From contig DAISGD010000021.1 in the NCBI GenBank assembly GCA_036823295.1, positions 1-51,586 of the forward strand: DNA of 51,586 nt, written 5' to 3'. The notes beneath the pieces were generated by a model. The model saw nothing but the letters and a program-made list of their open reading frames with translations, searched no databases and was not told the DNA's origin. This DNA is from UBA4742 sp002403895. GTDB lineage: Bacteria > Actinomycetota > Acidimicrobiia > Acidimicrobiales > Acidimicrobilacustridaceae. Shown piece after piece: positions 22,349-30,646 of the stretch. The position numbers were made by a program, and so were the translations under genes. Each line of letters starts with the position of its first letter. Position 1 is the stretch's first letter.

Positions 22349-23977
22349 GTGGCCGTGCTGCGCCCTGAGCCGAACTGGGACGACGACCGGGTCGGGCGCG
22401 CCCCGGAGGAGGATCCCGAGTCCGATCCCATCGCGTCATTCCTGGACCTGGCCGCCGCCGGTTCGGCCGCGCTCGTCGCGGTCTCCCCGTCGCTCCCCCC
22501 CGGCGTCCAGCCCGGAGAACCACCCCGCGAGCTGGACCCCGACGAGCGCACGGAGACGCTGTACCCCGATGCCGCCAGCGATAAACCTGGTTGGCACGTC
22601 CGCCTGTTCGGATCGCATGAGTTCTTCCGTCTGTGGATCGTCCAGGTCGTCTCGGCCACCGGTGACTGGTTGGGCTTCGCCGCCATCATCGTGCTGGCCG
22701 CCAGCATCGGCGGGCAGAGCGCTGGAGCGGGCGCCGGGGCCATCAGCCTGGTGATGGCCGCCCGCATCATCCCCGGGTTCTTCTTCGGCCCCCTGGCCGG
22801 CGTGCTGGTCGACCGCTGGGATCGCAAGAGGGTGATGATCGGGTGCGATTTGGGTCGGGCGGCGGTGGTCGTCTGCCTGCCGTTCGTCCGCAACCTGGCC
22901 GGGCTGGTGGTGGCCTCACTGGTGCTCGAGGTGCTGACCTTGTTGTGGTCGCCCGCCAAGGACGCCAGCGTGCCCAACCTCGTCCCCCAAACACACCTCA
23001 CCACGGCCAACTCCCTCTCGCTGGCGGCGGCCTACGGGACGTTCCCGTTTGCCTCGCTGCTGTTCGCCCTCCTGGCCGGGGTGTCGGCCTGGTTGGCCTC
23101 GGTACACGCGGTCGACTTCCTGTCGATCAATCAGATGGCGCTGGCCTTCTACGTCGATGCCGTCACGTTCATCGTCGCCGCGCTGTTGGTCCGCACCCTG
23201 CCGCTGGGCCGCCGCCGCGGTGCCGCCGTCGAGGATCCCGAGACCGAGGCCCGTCGTCGCCTGGCGCGGATGTTCGAGGAGCTGGCCCAGGGGTGGCACG
23301 AGATCTTCCGCAACCACACCATTCGGGCGGTGAACATCGGCATGGCGACCGGGCTCATCGGCGGCGGGATGCTGATACCGCTGGGCGCCGTGTTCTCAGC
23401 CGAGGTACTCGGTGCCGGCCCAGCCGGGTACGGCCTGTTCACCACTGCCCTCGGGTTCGGGGTGGCTATCGGCGCCGTGGGGGTCTCCGCGCTGCAGCGG
23501 CGTCTGCACAAGGCCCGGGTGTTCACCGGGGCCCTGTTCCTGGCGGGGGCGTTCCTTTTCGCCGCCGCCTCCGTCTCCACGCTGGGGCTGGCCGCCCTGT
23601 TCGTCGGGCTGTTGGGCATCAGCATCGGGCCGGTCTACGTGATGGGGTATGTCCTGCTGCAAGAGGAGGTCGACGACGACCTGCGGGGCCGGGTGTTCAG
23701 CTCACTCAACACGTTGGTGCGGCTGTGCGTGCTGGTGTCCATGGTGGCCGGGCCGCTGCTGGCCGCCCTGCTGGGCGGCATCTCCGAGGACGTCTTCGGT
23801 GGATCCCTCACCGTCGGCGCGTTCACCATCGCCATCCCGGGCGTGCGCCTGACCCTCTGGCTGGCGGCGCTCATCATCATGGGCGCCGGGATCCTGGCCC
23901 TGCACTCGGTGCGGTCGGGCCTGCGGTCCAAAGCGGCGATTGCCGGCAACCATCCCTCTCGCAGAGCAGGGCCGTGA
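22349..23977 (+). CDS. MFS transporter with a long polar N-terminus
   Basis: The protein is 542 residues. About 85 polar, acidic N-terminal residues precede roughly 12 transmembrane helices. Family motifs include VSATGDWLGFAAIIVLAAS in helix 1 and the loop GPLAGVLVDRWDRKRVMIGC between helices 2 and 3, which is MFS motif A and typical of the MFS_3/enterobactin-exporter-like group. A broad efflux role is likely; the substrate is unknown. Mycobacteria carry an adenylate cyclase gene at this point between topA and the tmk/holB end. TAACGT at 22336-22341 ends seven bases before the GTG, so the mRNA may be leaderless. tmk follows 3 bp after its stop. Confidence 0.88.
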   Translation: MAVLRPEPNWDDDRVGRAPEEDPESDPIASFLDLAAAGSAALVAVSPSLPPGVQPGEPPRELDPDERTETLYPDAASDKPGWHVRLFGSHEFFRLWIVQVVSATGDWLGFAAIIVLAASIGGQSAGAGAGAISLVMAARIIPGFFFGPLAGVLVDRWDRKRVMIGCDLGRAAVVVCLPFVRNLAGLVVASLVLEVLTLLWSPAKDASVPNLVPQTHLTTANSLSLAAAYGTFPFASLLFALLAGVSAWLASVHAVDFLSINQMALAFYVDAVTFIVAALLVRTLPLGRRRGAAVEDPETEARRRLARMFEELAQGWHEIFRNHTIRAVNIGMATGLIGGGMLIPLGAVFSAEVLGAGPAGYGLFTTALGFGVAIGAVGVSALQRRLHKARVFTGALFLAGAFLFAAASVSTLGLAALFVGLLGISIGPVYVMGYVLLQEEVDDDLRGRVFSSLNTLVRLCVLVSMVAGPLLAALLGGISEDVFGGSLTVGAFTIAIPGVRLTLWLAALIIMGAGILALHSVRSGLRSKAAIAGNHPSRRAGP

Positions 23978-23980
23978 CCG

Positions 23981-24604
23981 ATGGAACCTGATCCGAAACG
24001 GGGGCGGTTCCTCGCCTTCGAGGGCGGCGAAGGCTGTGGCAAGTCCACCCAGGCCCGCATGCTGGCGGCCGATTTGGCCGCCGTGGCCACCCGCGAGCCG
24101 GGCGGTACTGCCGTCGGCTCACGCTTACGCGACATCCTGCTCGACCCGGGGATCGTCGATCTGGTCGACCGGGCCGAGGCGCTGTTGATGGCGGCCGATC
24201 GGGCCCAGCATCTGGCCGAGGTCGTGGCCCCCACGCTGGCGGCCGGTCGTCACGTGGTGAGCGACCGCTCGGTCTACAGCTCCATCGCCTACCAGGGCTA
24301 CGGCCGGGGCTTGCCCATCGCCGAGGTGCGTTCGCTGTCGGAGTGGGCGGCCGACGGCGTGTGGCCCGATCTGGTCGTGCTGCTGGACGTCCCGCAAGCG
24401 GTGGCCACCCGCCGCTTGATCGGGGGCCTGGATCGGATGGAGCGGCTGGGTGAGGCCTTCCATCGGCGGGTGGCCGACGGCTTCCGGGAACTGGCGGCCG
24501 GGGAGCCAGCCCGATGGGTGGTGGTGGACGGCACCCAGCGAGTCGACCAGGTGGCGGGGGCTGTGCGCGAGGCCGTGGCCGAGCGACTACAACTCCCGGT
24601 GTGA
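23981..24604 (+). CDS. tmk: Thymidylate kinase
   Basis: The protein is 207 residues, normal length. The P-loop is FEGGEGCGKSTQA, the dTMP-binding DR(S/Y) region is VVSDRSVYSSIAYQGYGRGL, and the Arg of the TREPGGT motif lies at the end of the second strand. It phosphorylates dTMP to dTDP for DNA synthesis. The LID segment is short and poor in Arg (GGLDRMERLGEAF), as in type I-like enzymes with Arg in the P-loop region. The ATG at 23981 follows the MFS stop by 3 bp, and its TGA overlaps the holB start (GTGA). Confidence 0.95.
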   Translation: MEPDPKRGRFLAFEGGEGCGKSTQARMLAADLAAVATREPGGTAVGSRLRDILLDPGIVDLVDRAEALLMAADRAQHLAEVVAPTLAAGRHVVSDRSVYSSIAYQGYGRGLPIAEVRSLSEWAADGVWPDLVVLLDVPQAVATRRLIGGLDRMERLGEAFHRRVADGFRELAAGEPARWVVVDGTQRVDQVAGAVREAVAERLQLPV

Positions 24605-25671
24605 GTCCCCCGCCGACCAGCAGCACCGAAATCGATCCGTGGGCCGGCATCGTCGGCCAGGACGACCCCGCCGCTCAGCTACGAGCGGCCGCCCGCGCGC
24701 CGGTGCACGCCTATCTGCTGGTGGGACCTCGGGGGAGCGGCAAGCGGGCGTTGGCGGCCGCGTTCGCGGCCGAGCTGTTGAGCGAGGGGTCGCAGGGCGC
24801 CGATGCCGATCGGCACCGCCGCCTCGCCCTGGCCGAGCAGCACCCGGATCTGGTCGTCACCGAGCGGACCGGTCCGTTCATCACCGCGGCCCAGGCTGAC
24901 GCCATCGTCGAGCGGGCCAGCCGATCACCGATCGAGGGGGAGCGCAAGGTGCTCGTGCTCGACGAGTTCCACTTGGCCCGCGAGGCCGCCCCCAAGCTGC
25001 TCAAGACCATCGAGGAGCCTCCGGCGGGGACGTTTTTCGTCGTCTTGGCCGAGCACGTCCCGCCCGAGTTGGTCACCGTTGCCTCGCGGTGCGTACGCAT
25101 CGATCTGGGTCCTGTTCCCGACCACGCGGTGATCGACTGCCTGATCGGAGAGGGCGTCGAGTCCGCCGTGGCCACCGATGCGGCCGGCGCCGCCGCGGGT
25201 GACCTCGGACGGGCCCGGTTATTGGCCACCGATCCGAGGCTGGCGCTACGGCGCGAGGCGTGGTTCGCGGTGCCCGACCAGCTCGACGGCACCGGCTCCA
25301 TGGCCACGCGGCTGGTGGACGAGCTGTTTGCCATGATCGACGACGCCGCCGGACCACTCCGGGACCGTCACACCCAGGAGCTGGCGGATCTGGAGGAGCT
25401 GGTGGCCCAGCTCGGCGAGCGGGGGGCCGGGCGCAAGGCGTTGGAAGAGGTCCACAAGCGCGAGACCCGACGACAGCGGGTCGACGAGCTCCGCTTTGGT
25501 CTGGTCGTGCTGTCGCGGCGCTACCGCGACGAGATGGCGGTGAGCAGCCGGCCGGCGCCGCTGGTGGAGGCCCTCGAAGCGATCCAGGCCACATCCGAAG
25601 GCCTGGTCCGCAACCCGAACGAGCAGCTGCAGTTCCAAGCGCTGTTCCTCTGCCTCGGCGCCCTGCACTGA
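24601..25671 (+). CDS. holB: DNA polymerase III delta' subunit
   Basis: The protein is 356 residues. It starts with the motif DPWAGIVGQDDPAAQLRAAA and carries a P-loop-like segment LLVGPRGSGKRALAAAFA. The sensor/SRC region KVLVLDEFHLAREAAPKLLK, the run IEEPPAGTFFVVLAEH and VTVASRCVRIDLGPV are typical of the clamp-loader delta' subunit. It is part of the replicative clamp loader with tau/gamma and delta. The zinc-binding Cys residues of some homologues are absent. The start is GTG at 24601, overlapping the tmk stop in GTGA form. A longer frame from 24514 would lie inside tmk. Confidence 0.93.
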   Translation: MSPPPTSSTEIDPWAGIVGQDDPAAQLRAAARAPVHAYLLVGPRGSGKRALAAAFAAELLSEGSQGADADRHRRLALAEQHPDLVVTERTGPFITAAQADAIVERASRSPIEGERKVLVLDEFHLAREAAPKLLKTIEEPPAGTFFVVLAEHVPPELVTVASRCVRIDLGPVPDHAVIDCLIGEGVESAVATDAAGAAAGDLGRARLLATDPRLALRREAWFAVPDQLDGTGSMATRLVDELFAMIDDAAGPLRDRHTQELADLEELVAQLGERGAGRKALEEVHKRETRRQRVDELRFGLVVLSRRYRDEMAVSSRPAPLVEALEAIQATSEGLVRNPNEQLQFQALFLCLGALH

Positions 25672-25717
25672 GCACGGCCCAAGCCGCCACCCTTGCGCCA
25701 GGCGAAATGCTCCAACT

Positions 25718-25760
25718 GGCGTAAGAAACGGCCGCCTCTCTAGCGACCGTTTCCTACGCC
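25718..25760 (+). terminator. Intrinsic terminator-like hairpin after holB
   Basis: The 5' arm GGCGTAAGAAACGGCCGC and the 3' arm GCGACCGTTTCCTACGCC pair over 16 bp with two mismatches around the loop CTCTCTA. It lies 46 bp after the holB stop and separates the topA-tmk-holB run from tRNA-Thr. No T-run follows, as is common in high-GC actinobacteria. Together with the tRNA and the next hairpin it accounts for most of the 378-bp gene-free stretch 25672-26050. Confidence 0.75.
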
Positions 25761-25822
25761 GATTCGGAAGGCGGGGATCGGATTCCGGGGCGGGTGCGCT
25801 CGCTGCTAGCCTTCACGCTCCC

Positions 25823-25898
25823 GCCCGGGTAGCTCAGTCGGCAGAGCAGCTCACTCGTAATGAGCAGGTCAAGGGTTCGATTCCCTTCTCGGGCTCCA
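25823..25898 (+). tRNA. tRNA-Thr (anticodon CGT), CCA encoded
   Basis: The acceptor stem is GCCCGGG with CTCGGGC. The D-arm is AGCTCAGTCGGCAGAGC, and the anticodon stem GCTCA/TGAGC holds the loop CTCGTAA with anticodon CGT at 25856-25858. The T-arm contains GGTTCGATTC. The discriminator is T at 25895, followed by a genome-encoded CCA at 25896-25898. Confidence 0.96.
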
Positions 25899-25924
25899 GG
25901 TTGAGGCGTGGGTTCGTGCGGCTG

Positions 25925-25941
25925 ACCACCGTCACGGTGGT
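25925..25941. terminator. Perfect 8-bp inverted repeat after tRNA-Thr
   Basis: ACCACCGT and ACGGTGGT flank a single C, 27 bp after the tRNA. It may end the tRNA transcript. It could also be an operator for the protease gene that starts at 26051. Confidence 0.4.
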
Positions 25942-26050
25942 GAGTGACCCGACCCCACCTGGCTGGCTCAGTGCGTAGATCGGCGGTCCCGTTCGTGGGT
26001 TAGCGTGTCGCTCCCGACCGCAGGGGTCGTCGGATCAGGAGGCAGAAGCG

Positions 26051-29000
26051 ATGGACTCGAGGACGCGGCGCGGTCACTTTTCGGCCGAGCACGGTCGGCG
26101 TAGGGCGATGGGCAAGCGGGGCGTGACGATCGTCGCGGTCGTGCTGGCCACGCTGGGCGCCCTGGTGGTGCCAACGACGGTGGCCAGCGCCGCCGCTCGT
26201 CAACCCGTGGACAACACCACGCTCTCGGGGCGCACCAGCAAGCTCTCGCCTCGTCTCCAGACGCTGCTCCGACCGCAGGTTCAGGCCCTCTCGGCCGCTG
26301 ACCAGTCGCACGCCGTGGGTCTGGCCGACACCGGCCCGGGAAGCCTCATGCAGCGCTCAGGTGGGAGGGTGGTCGTACTCATCCGCCTCAACGACACCTC
26401 GACGGACACCCTCGACGCGGTACGCGCCGCCGGGGTCAGCGACCTCTCACTGTCGACGCCGGATGCGGTTGCCAACGGCGTCATCTCCCCTGACGACTTC
26501 GCCACTCTGGTGGCCGTCCCCGGCGTGGCCTCGGTCTCGGAGGAGATCACGCCGATGGTGGCTTCCGGAGCCCTGGCTCGCACCAGCGGCGCCTCGACCA
26601 GCCTCCTCGGCGGCTGCCCGACGGGCATCGTGTCTGAAGGCGACACCCAGCTCAAGGCTGATCTCGCCCGAACCAACTTCGGCGTGAACGGCGCTGGCGT
26701 GAAGGTCGGTGTGCTGTCGGATTCCTACAACGGCCTGGTCGGCGCCGCCGGCGACGTCACCGGCAACGAGCTGCCGGGCACCGGCAACACCTGCGGTTTC
26801 ACCACGCCCGTCCAGGTCCAGGCGGACTCCGGCTCCGGTGAGGACGAAGGCCGAGCGATGGCTCAGATCGTGCACGACCTCGCTCCCGGTTCTTCCCTGG
26901 CGTTCGCCACCGCCTTCAACGGGGTGGCCGACTTTGCCAACCAGATCCGCAACCTCAAGGCCAGCGGCTCCTCGGTGATCACCGACGACGTCACCTATTT
27001 CACCGAGCCGATGTTCCAGGACGGCATCATCGCCAAGGCCGTCGACGACGTGGTGGCCGGAGGCGTCACCTACTACTCGTCGGCGGCGAACCATACCCTC
27101 ACCATCGGAGGGCACGACGTGACCTCGTACGAGACCGGTGCCTTCCGCCAAACGCCCTGCCCGACAGCGATCAACACGTTCGAACGCGGGGCGTCGCAGT
27201 GCCACAACTTCAGCCAGAGCGGCACCGATGCGGGGGACACCATCTCGGTGAATACCAACCGAACCGCCCTGTTCTCGCTGTCGTACAGCCAACCCCAGGG
27301 CCGGGTCACCACCGACCTCGACCTCCTCCTCGTCGACGCCACCACGGGCGCAATCGTGACCAGCGGCGCGCACAGCAACCTCACCACGGAGGATCCCAGC
27401 GAGTTCCTGAGCTACACGAACAACACGGGCGCCGCGCGCTCGCTGCGCCTCGTGGTGGCCCGGTACGAAGGGGTCGGGGGTGGTGACTCCGGCTTGCCCC
27501 GATTCAAGTTCGTGACCTTCCCCAACGGTGACACCTCGGTGTTCAACTCGTTCCAGTACAACGTGAGCGCGGGCAACGACATCGTGGGGCCCACGGTGAT
27601 CGGCCACAACGGTGCCTCCCGGGCGGCCACCGTCGCCGCGGTTCCGTACAACGACTCGTCGTCCGTCGAGTCGTACTCGAGCCACGGCCCGGTCAAGAAG
27701 TGCTGGGGCCCCACGGTGGGGACCGCGCCTCTGTACCAGCCACCCGCCACGCAGATCAACCCATGCCAGACCAAGACGGTCGACTTCGCCGCCACCGATG
27801 GCGGGTTGAACAGCTTCTTCCCACCGGGGACCGGTCCGCCGTTCCGCTTCTACGGCACCTCCGCGGCCGCGCCGCACGCGGCGGCGGTAGGAGCCCTGGC
27901 CCGCTCGAAATATCCGTGCCGAACCCCAGATGAGATCCTGGCCGCCCAGCGATCCTCGGCCACGCCCATGGCCTACGGCGCAGACGTGGCCGGCAGCGGC
28001 CTGGTCGACGCCAACCGCATGCTGCAGTCCCTGCTCACCTGCGGCGCGGCCACCGTTCCCGGCCCGCCCACCGGGCTCGTCGCCGCGGCAGGCAATGCCA
28101 TGGCCAACGTGTCGTGGGCGGCGCCGGTCTCCAACGGCGGGTCGACGATCACTTCCTACACGGTGGTCGCGTCCCCCGGGGGCCAGACCTGCGGGACCAG
28201 CGGCCCGCTGACCTGCAACGTCAGTGGCCTGACCAACGGCACCCCGTACACGTTCACCGTCGTCGCTCACAACAGCATCGGCGACGGGCCCCCTTCGTTC
28301 GCCTCGAACGCCGTGACCCCGTCGCTCCCGAGCCCGGGCACCAACTTCCATGCGTTGCCCGCCCCCGCCCGCATCCTCGATTCCCGTCCCCCGCCGTCGC
28401 AGGTGGGCCCGTTCTCCTCGCCGTGGGGCGGAGGCGTCACTCGTGACATCACCGTCGGCGACGCCGCCGGCGTCGTTCCCCCCGGCGCCGCCGCGGTGGT
28501 GTTGAACGTGACGGTGACCGGCACCACCGGCTCCTCGTTCTTGACGCTGTTCCCGGCTGGTCAGTCCCGACCGAATGCCTCGAACCTCAACTGGACCGCG
28601 GGTCGCACCATTCCCAACGCGGTGACGGTCAAGTTGGGGACCGCGGGCAAGGTCTCGGTCTTCAACCTGTTGGGCAGCGTGGACGTCATCGTCGACGTGG
28701 CCGGGTACTACGACTCGACGCCCGGCGACGGCTACACCGCGCTCACCCCGCAGCGGATCATCGACTCGCGCCCTCCGCCCCTGCAGGTGGGACCGTTGGG
28801 CTCGCCTTGGGGCGGTGGCGTCACTCGTGACATCACCGTCGGCGACGCCGCCGGCGTCGTTCCCCCCGGCGCCGACGCCGTCGTGTTGAACGTGACGGTG
28901 ACCAACACCACCGCCGCTTCGTTCCTGACCTTGTGGCCCACGGGGCAGGCCCAGCCGACGGCGTCGAGCCTCAACTGGTCGCCGGGGGTCACCATCCCCA

Positions 29001-29482
29001 ACGCGGTGACGGTGAAGCTGGGGACCGCGGGCAAGGTCTCGGTCTTCAACCACTTCGGCAACGTGGATGTCATCGTCGACGTGGCCGGGTACTACATGGC
29101 GGGCACGGGCAAGGCCTTCCATCCGGTCAGTCCCGGGCGCATCCTCGATTCCCGTCCTCCGCCGTCGCAGGTGGGTCTGTACTCGACTCCGTGGGGCGCC
29201 GGGGCCCAACGTGACATCGCCGTCTTCGGGTTCGGCGGAGTGCCGGCCGATGCCGAGTCGGTGGTCATGAACACGACGGTGACCGACACCACCGGATCGT
29301 CGTTCCTGACCCTGTGGCCGGCTGGGCAGGCCCAACCGACGGCGTCGAGCCTCAACTGGACGCCGGGGGTCACCATCCCCAATGCGGTGACGGTGAAGTT
29401 GGGGGCGGCGGGAAAGGTCTCGATGTTCAACCTGTCCGGCAACGTCGACGTCATCGCCGACGTGGCCGGTTGGTTCGGCTGA
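26051..29482 (+). CDS. Secreted subtilase-like protein with Fn3 domain and three RILDSR repeats
   Basis: The protein is 1143 residues. A basic, long signal peptide (about 1-50) ends near VPTTVASAAA. The S8-like domain spans about 200-665. Asp224 lies in GVKVGVLSDSYNG and Ser604 in YGTSAAAPHAAAVGAL. The usual catalytic-His motif is replaced by GEDEGRAMAQIVHDLAPGS, which puts Glu266 at the His position, as in the Ser-Glu-Asp triad of sedolisins. A fibronectin type III domain follows (about 672-762). Three tandem repeats of about 128 residues complete the protein, each starting RI(L/I)DSRPPP and ending VDVIVDVAGYY or similar. The ATG at 26051 has AGGAGG at 26037-26042. It is probably an extracellular or surface protease, with the repeats serving as wall or glycan attachment. 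Confidence 0.88.
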   Translation: MDSRTRRGHFSAEHGRRRAMGKRGVTIVAVVLATLGALVVPTTVASAAARQPVDNTTLSGRTSKLSPRLQTLLRPQVQALSAADQSHAVGLADTGPGSLMQRSGGRVVVLIRLNDTSTDTLDAVRAAGVSDLSLSTPDAVANGVISPDDFATLVAVPGVASVSEEITPMVASGALARTSGASTSLLGGCPTGIVSEGDTQLKADLARTNFGVNGAGVKVGVLSDSYNGLVGAAGDVTGNELPGTGNTCGFTTPVQVQADSGSGEDEGRAMAQIVHDLAPGSSLAFATAFNGVADFANQIRNLKASGSSVITDDVTYFTEPMFQDGIIAKAVDDVVAGGVTYYSSAANHTLTIGGHDVTSYETGAFRQTPCPTAINTFERGASQCHNFSQSGTDAGDTISVNTNRTALFSLSYSQPQGRVTTDLDLLLVDATTGAIVTSGAHSNLTTEDPSEFLSYTNNTGAARSLRLVVARYEGVGGGDSGLPRFKFVTFPNGDTSVFNSFQYNVSAGNDIVGPTVIGHNGASRAATVAAVPYNDSSSVESYSSHGPVKKCWGPTVGTAPLYQPPATQINPCQTKTVDFAATDGGLNSFFPPGTGPPFRFYGTSAAAPHAAAVGALARSKYPCRTPDEILAAQRSSATPMAYGADVAGSGLVDANRMLQSLLTCGAATVPGPPTGLVAAAGNAMANVSWAAPVSNGGSTITSYTVVASPGGQTCGTSGPLTCNVSGLTNGTPYTFTVVAHNSIGDGPPSFASNAVTPSLPSPGTNFHALPAPARILDSRPPPSQVGPFSSPWGGGVTRDITVGDAAGVVPPGAAAVVLNVTVTGTTGSSFLTLFPAGQSRPNASNLNWTAGRTIPNAVTVKLGTAGKVSVFNLLGSVDVIVDVAGYYDSTPGDGYTALTPQRIIDSRPPPLQVGPLGSPWGGGVTRDITVGDAAGVVPPGADAVVLNVTVTNTTAASFLTLWPTGQAQPTASSLNWSPGVTIPNAVTVKLGTAGKVSVFNHFGNVDVIVDVAGYYMAGTGKAFHPVSPGRILDSRPPPSQVGLYSTPWGAGAQRDIAVFGFGGVPADAESVVMNTTVTDTTGSSFLTLWPAGQAQPTASSLNWTPGVTIPNAVTVKLGAAGKVSMFNLSGNVDVIADVAGWFG
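28346..29482 (+). repeat. Three tandem coding repeats of about 385 bp
   Basis: Units begin at 28346, 28733 and 29117 (spacings 387 and 384 bp). Each encodes RILDSR (or RIIDSR), a W-G-GG loop, VVLNVTVT, TIPNAVTVKLG and VDVI(V/A)DVAG. Units 1 and 2 share a perfectly identical 58-bp block (28433-28490 and 28817-28874), which suggests recent duplication or gene conversion. Confidence 0.88.
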
Positions 29483-29498
29483 TCGTCGCACCTGCGGG

Positions 29499-29529
29499 GT
29501 GACCCCCGCCCGGTCGGGGCGGGGGTCAC
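29499..29529 (+). terminator. Strong hairpin terminator after the protease gene
   Basis: GTGACCCCCGCC (29499-29510) pairs perfectly over 12 bp with GGCGGGGGTCAC (29518-29529) around a 7-base loop. It lies 16 bp after the protease stop and isolates it from sigR. Confidence 0.8.
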
Positions 29530-29550
29530 TGCGGGTAGGCTTGGAGCCTT

Positions 29551-30171
29551 ATGGCCGACCAGGCGCAATTCGCCGACCAGGCGATGGAGTACATGAATCC
29601 CCTGTACTCGGCTGCGCTGCGCATGAGCCGCAATCCGGCTGACGCCGAGGATCTCGTACAGGAGACCTACCTCAAGGCATACCGGGGCTTCGGCGGCTTC
29701 ACCGAGGGGACCAACCTCAAGGCCTGGCTCTACCGGATCCTCACGAACACGTACATCAACTCCTACCGGTCCAAGAAGCGCCGCCCCGAGGAGACCGAGT
29801 TGGACGAGGTCGAGGACCTCTACCTCTATCGCCGCCTGGGCGGGCTCGAGGCCGTGGCCGCCAGCCGCAGCGCGGAGGACGAGCTCATGGATTTCTTCAC
29901 CGATGACGAGGTAAAGGACGCCATCGAGGCGCTTCCCGAGCAGTTCCGCATGGCCGTTCTGCTGGCCGATGTCGAGGGTTTTTCCTACAAGGAGATCGCC
30001 GAGATCCTCGACATCCCGATTGGTACGGTGATGAGTCGCCTCCATCGGGGAAGAAAATTCCTTCAGAAGCGGTTGTTCGACTTTGCCAGTCAGCGGGGCC
30101 TCATTCCTGCTGGCACGACCGACAAGGACCCCGGTCCGGATGCCCAGGTGCAGCCGGCCCTGGCCGAGTGA
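29551..30171 (+). CDS. sigR: ECF sigma factor, SigR/SigH type (thiol-oxidative stress)
   Basis: The protein is 206 residues. Region 2 includes NPLYSAALRMSRNPADAEDL, VQETYLKAYRGF and LKAWLYRILTNTYINSYRSK. Region 4 includes DAIEALPEQFRMAVLLADVE and FSYKEIAEILDIPIGTVMSR. The sequence matches the actinobacterial SigR/SigH group, which controls thioredoxin and mycothiol genes under disulfide stress. The next gene encodes the matching zinc anti-sigma factor 6 bp downstream, which settles the assignment. TAGGCT at 29536-29541 is nine bases before the ATG. I do not see the GGAAT/GTT self-promoter typical of SigR within the short upstream gap. Confidence 0.93.
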   Translation: MADQAQFADQAMEYMNPLYSAALRMSRNPADAEDLVQETYLKAYRGFGGFTEGTNLKAWLYRILTNTYINSYRSKKRRPEETELDEVEDLYLYRRLGGLEAVAASRSAEDELMDFFTDDEVKDAIEALPEQFRMAVLLADVEGFSYKEIAEILDIPIGTVMSRLHRGRKFLQKRLFDFASQRGLIPAGTTDKDPGPDAQVQPALAE

Positions 30172-30177
30172 GACACG

Positions 30178-30474
30178 ATGCCCGACCTCGACCCCCACGA
30201 AGCTGACCTGCCCGACAAGGGCGGGGATGGCCACGACCATTCGTCGACCCCGTGCGAGGAAGCACTACAGGAGCTGTACGTGTACCTCGACGGTGAGCTG
30301 ACCGCGGAGAAGCGCACCGTCATCCGAGGCCACCTCGACGACTGCAACCCCTGCTTCGAGGCTTTTGACTTCGAAGCCGAACTGCGGATCGTGATCTCCA
30401 CCCGGTGCCGTGACGAGGTGCCCGAGTCACTACGCCACCGCATCGCCGAGCAGCTCCACAGCGCCGACGACTAG
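30178..30474 (+). CDS. rsrA: Anti-sigma factor RsrA-like, redox zinc protein
   Basis: The protein is 98 residues. It has the ZAS zinc site H-x3-C-x2-C (HLDDCNPCFEAFDFE) and an upstream Cys in STPCEEALQELYVYLDGELT. In RsrA/RshA, oxidation of the paired Cys releases zinc and frees the sigma factor. The length, acidic N-terminus and position directly after sigR fit a mycothiol-system anti-sigma factor. A further Cys (TRCRDEV) lies outside the zinc site. The ATG is 6 bp after the sigR stop. Confidence 0.93.
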   Translation: MPDLDPHEADLPDKGGDGHDHSSTPCEEALQELYVYLDGELTAEKRTVIRGHLDDCNPCFEAFDFEAELRIVISTRCRDEVPESLRHRIAEQLHSADD

Positions 30475-30507
30475 GGCGCGGGCTTCCGGCCGTTCTACAA
30501 TCGGGGC

Positions 30508-30642
30508 ATGGTCGTCTTTGCCGCCGTGGTCTGGTCGTTCTGGATCGCCGTCGCCTTGGTCATCTCTACCATCGGGGCGGTGGCGATGACGGGGGTCATG
30601 TACTACAAGAAAGTCGTCGCTCCCCGTTTCCCGAAGGACTGA
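30508..30642 (+). CDS. 44-residue single-helix membrane peptide
   Basis: The frame runs from ATG 30508 to TGA 30640-30642. It starts MVVFAAVVWSFWIAVALVIS and has a long hydrophobic stretch (about 1-31) followed by YYKKVVAPRFPKD, so the C-terminus is probably cytoplasmic. TACAAT at 30496-30501 ends six bases before the ATG, an almost ideal leaderless promoter. The metalloprotease GTG starts 4 bp after its stop, so the peptide probably opens the DUF2342/tilS/hpt operon. I do not recognise a family. Confidence 0.6.
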   Translation: MVVFAAVVWSFWIAVALVISTIGAVAMTGVMYYKKVVAPRFPKD

Positions 30643-30646
30643 TCGG

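Noticed and set aside
26447..29491. 1014-codon open frame antisense to the exoprotease
   Set aside because: The sense strand has a signal peptide, protease motifs and clear repeats; the antisense product is Arg/Gly-rich with no motif.
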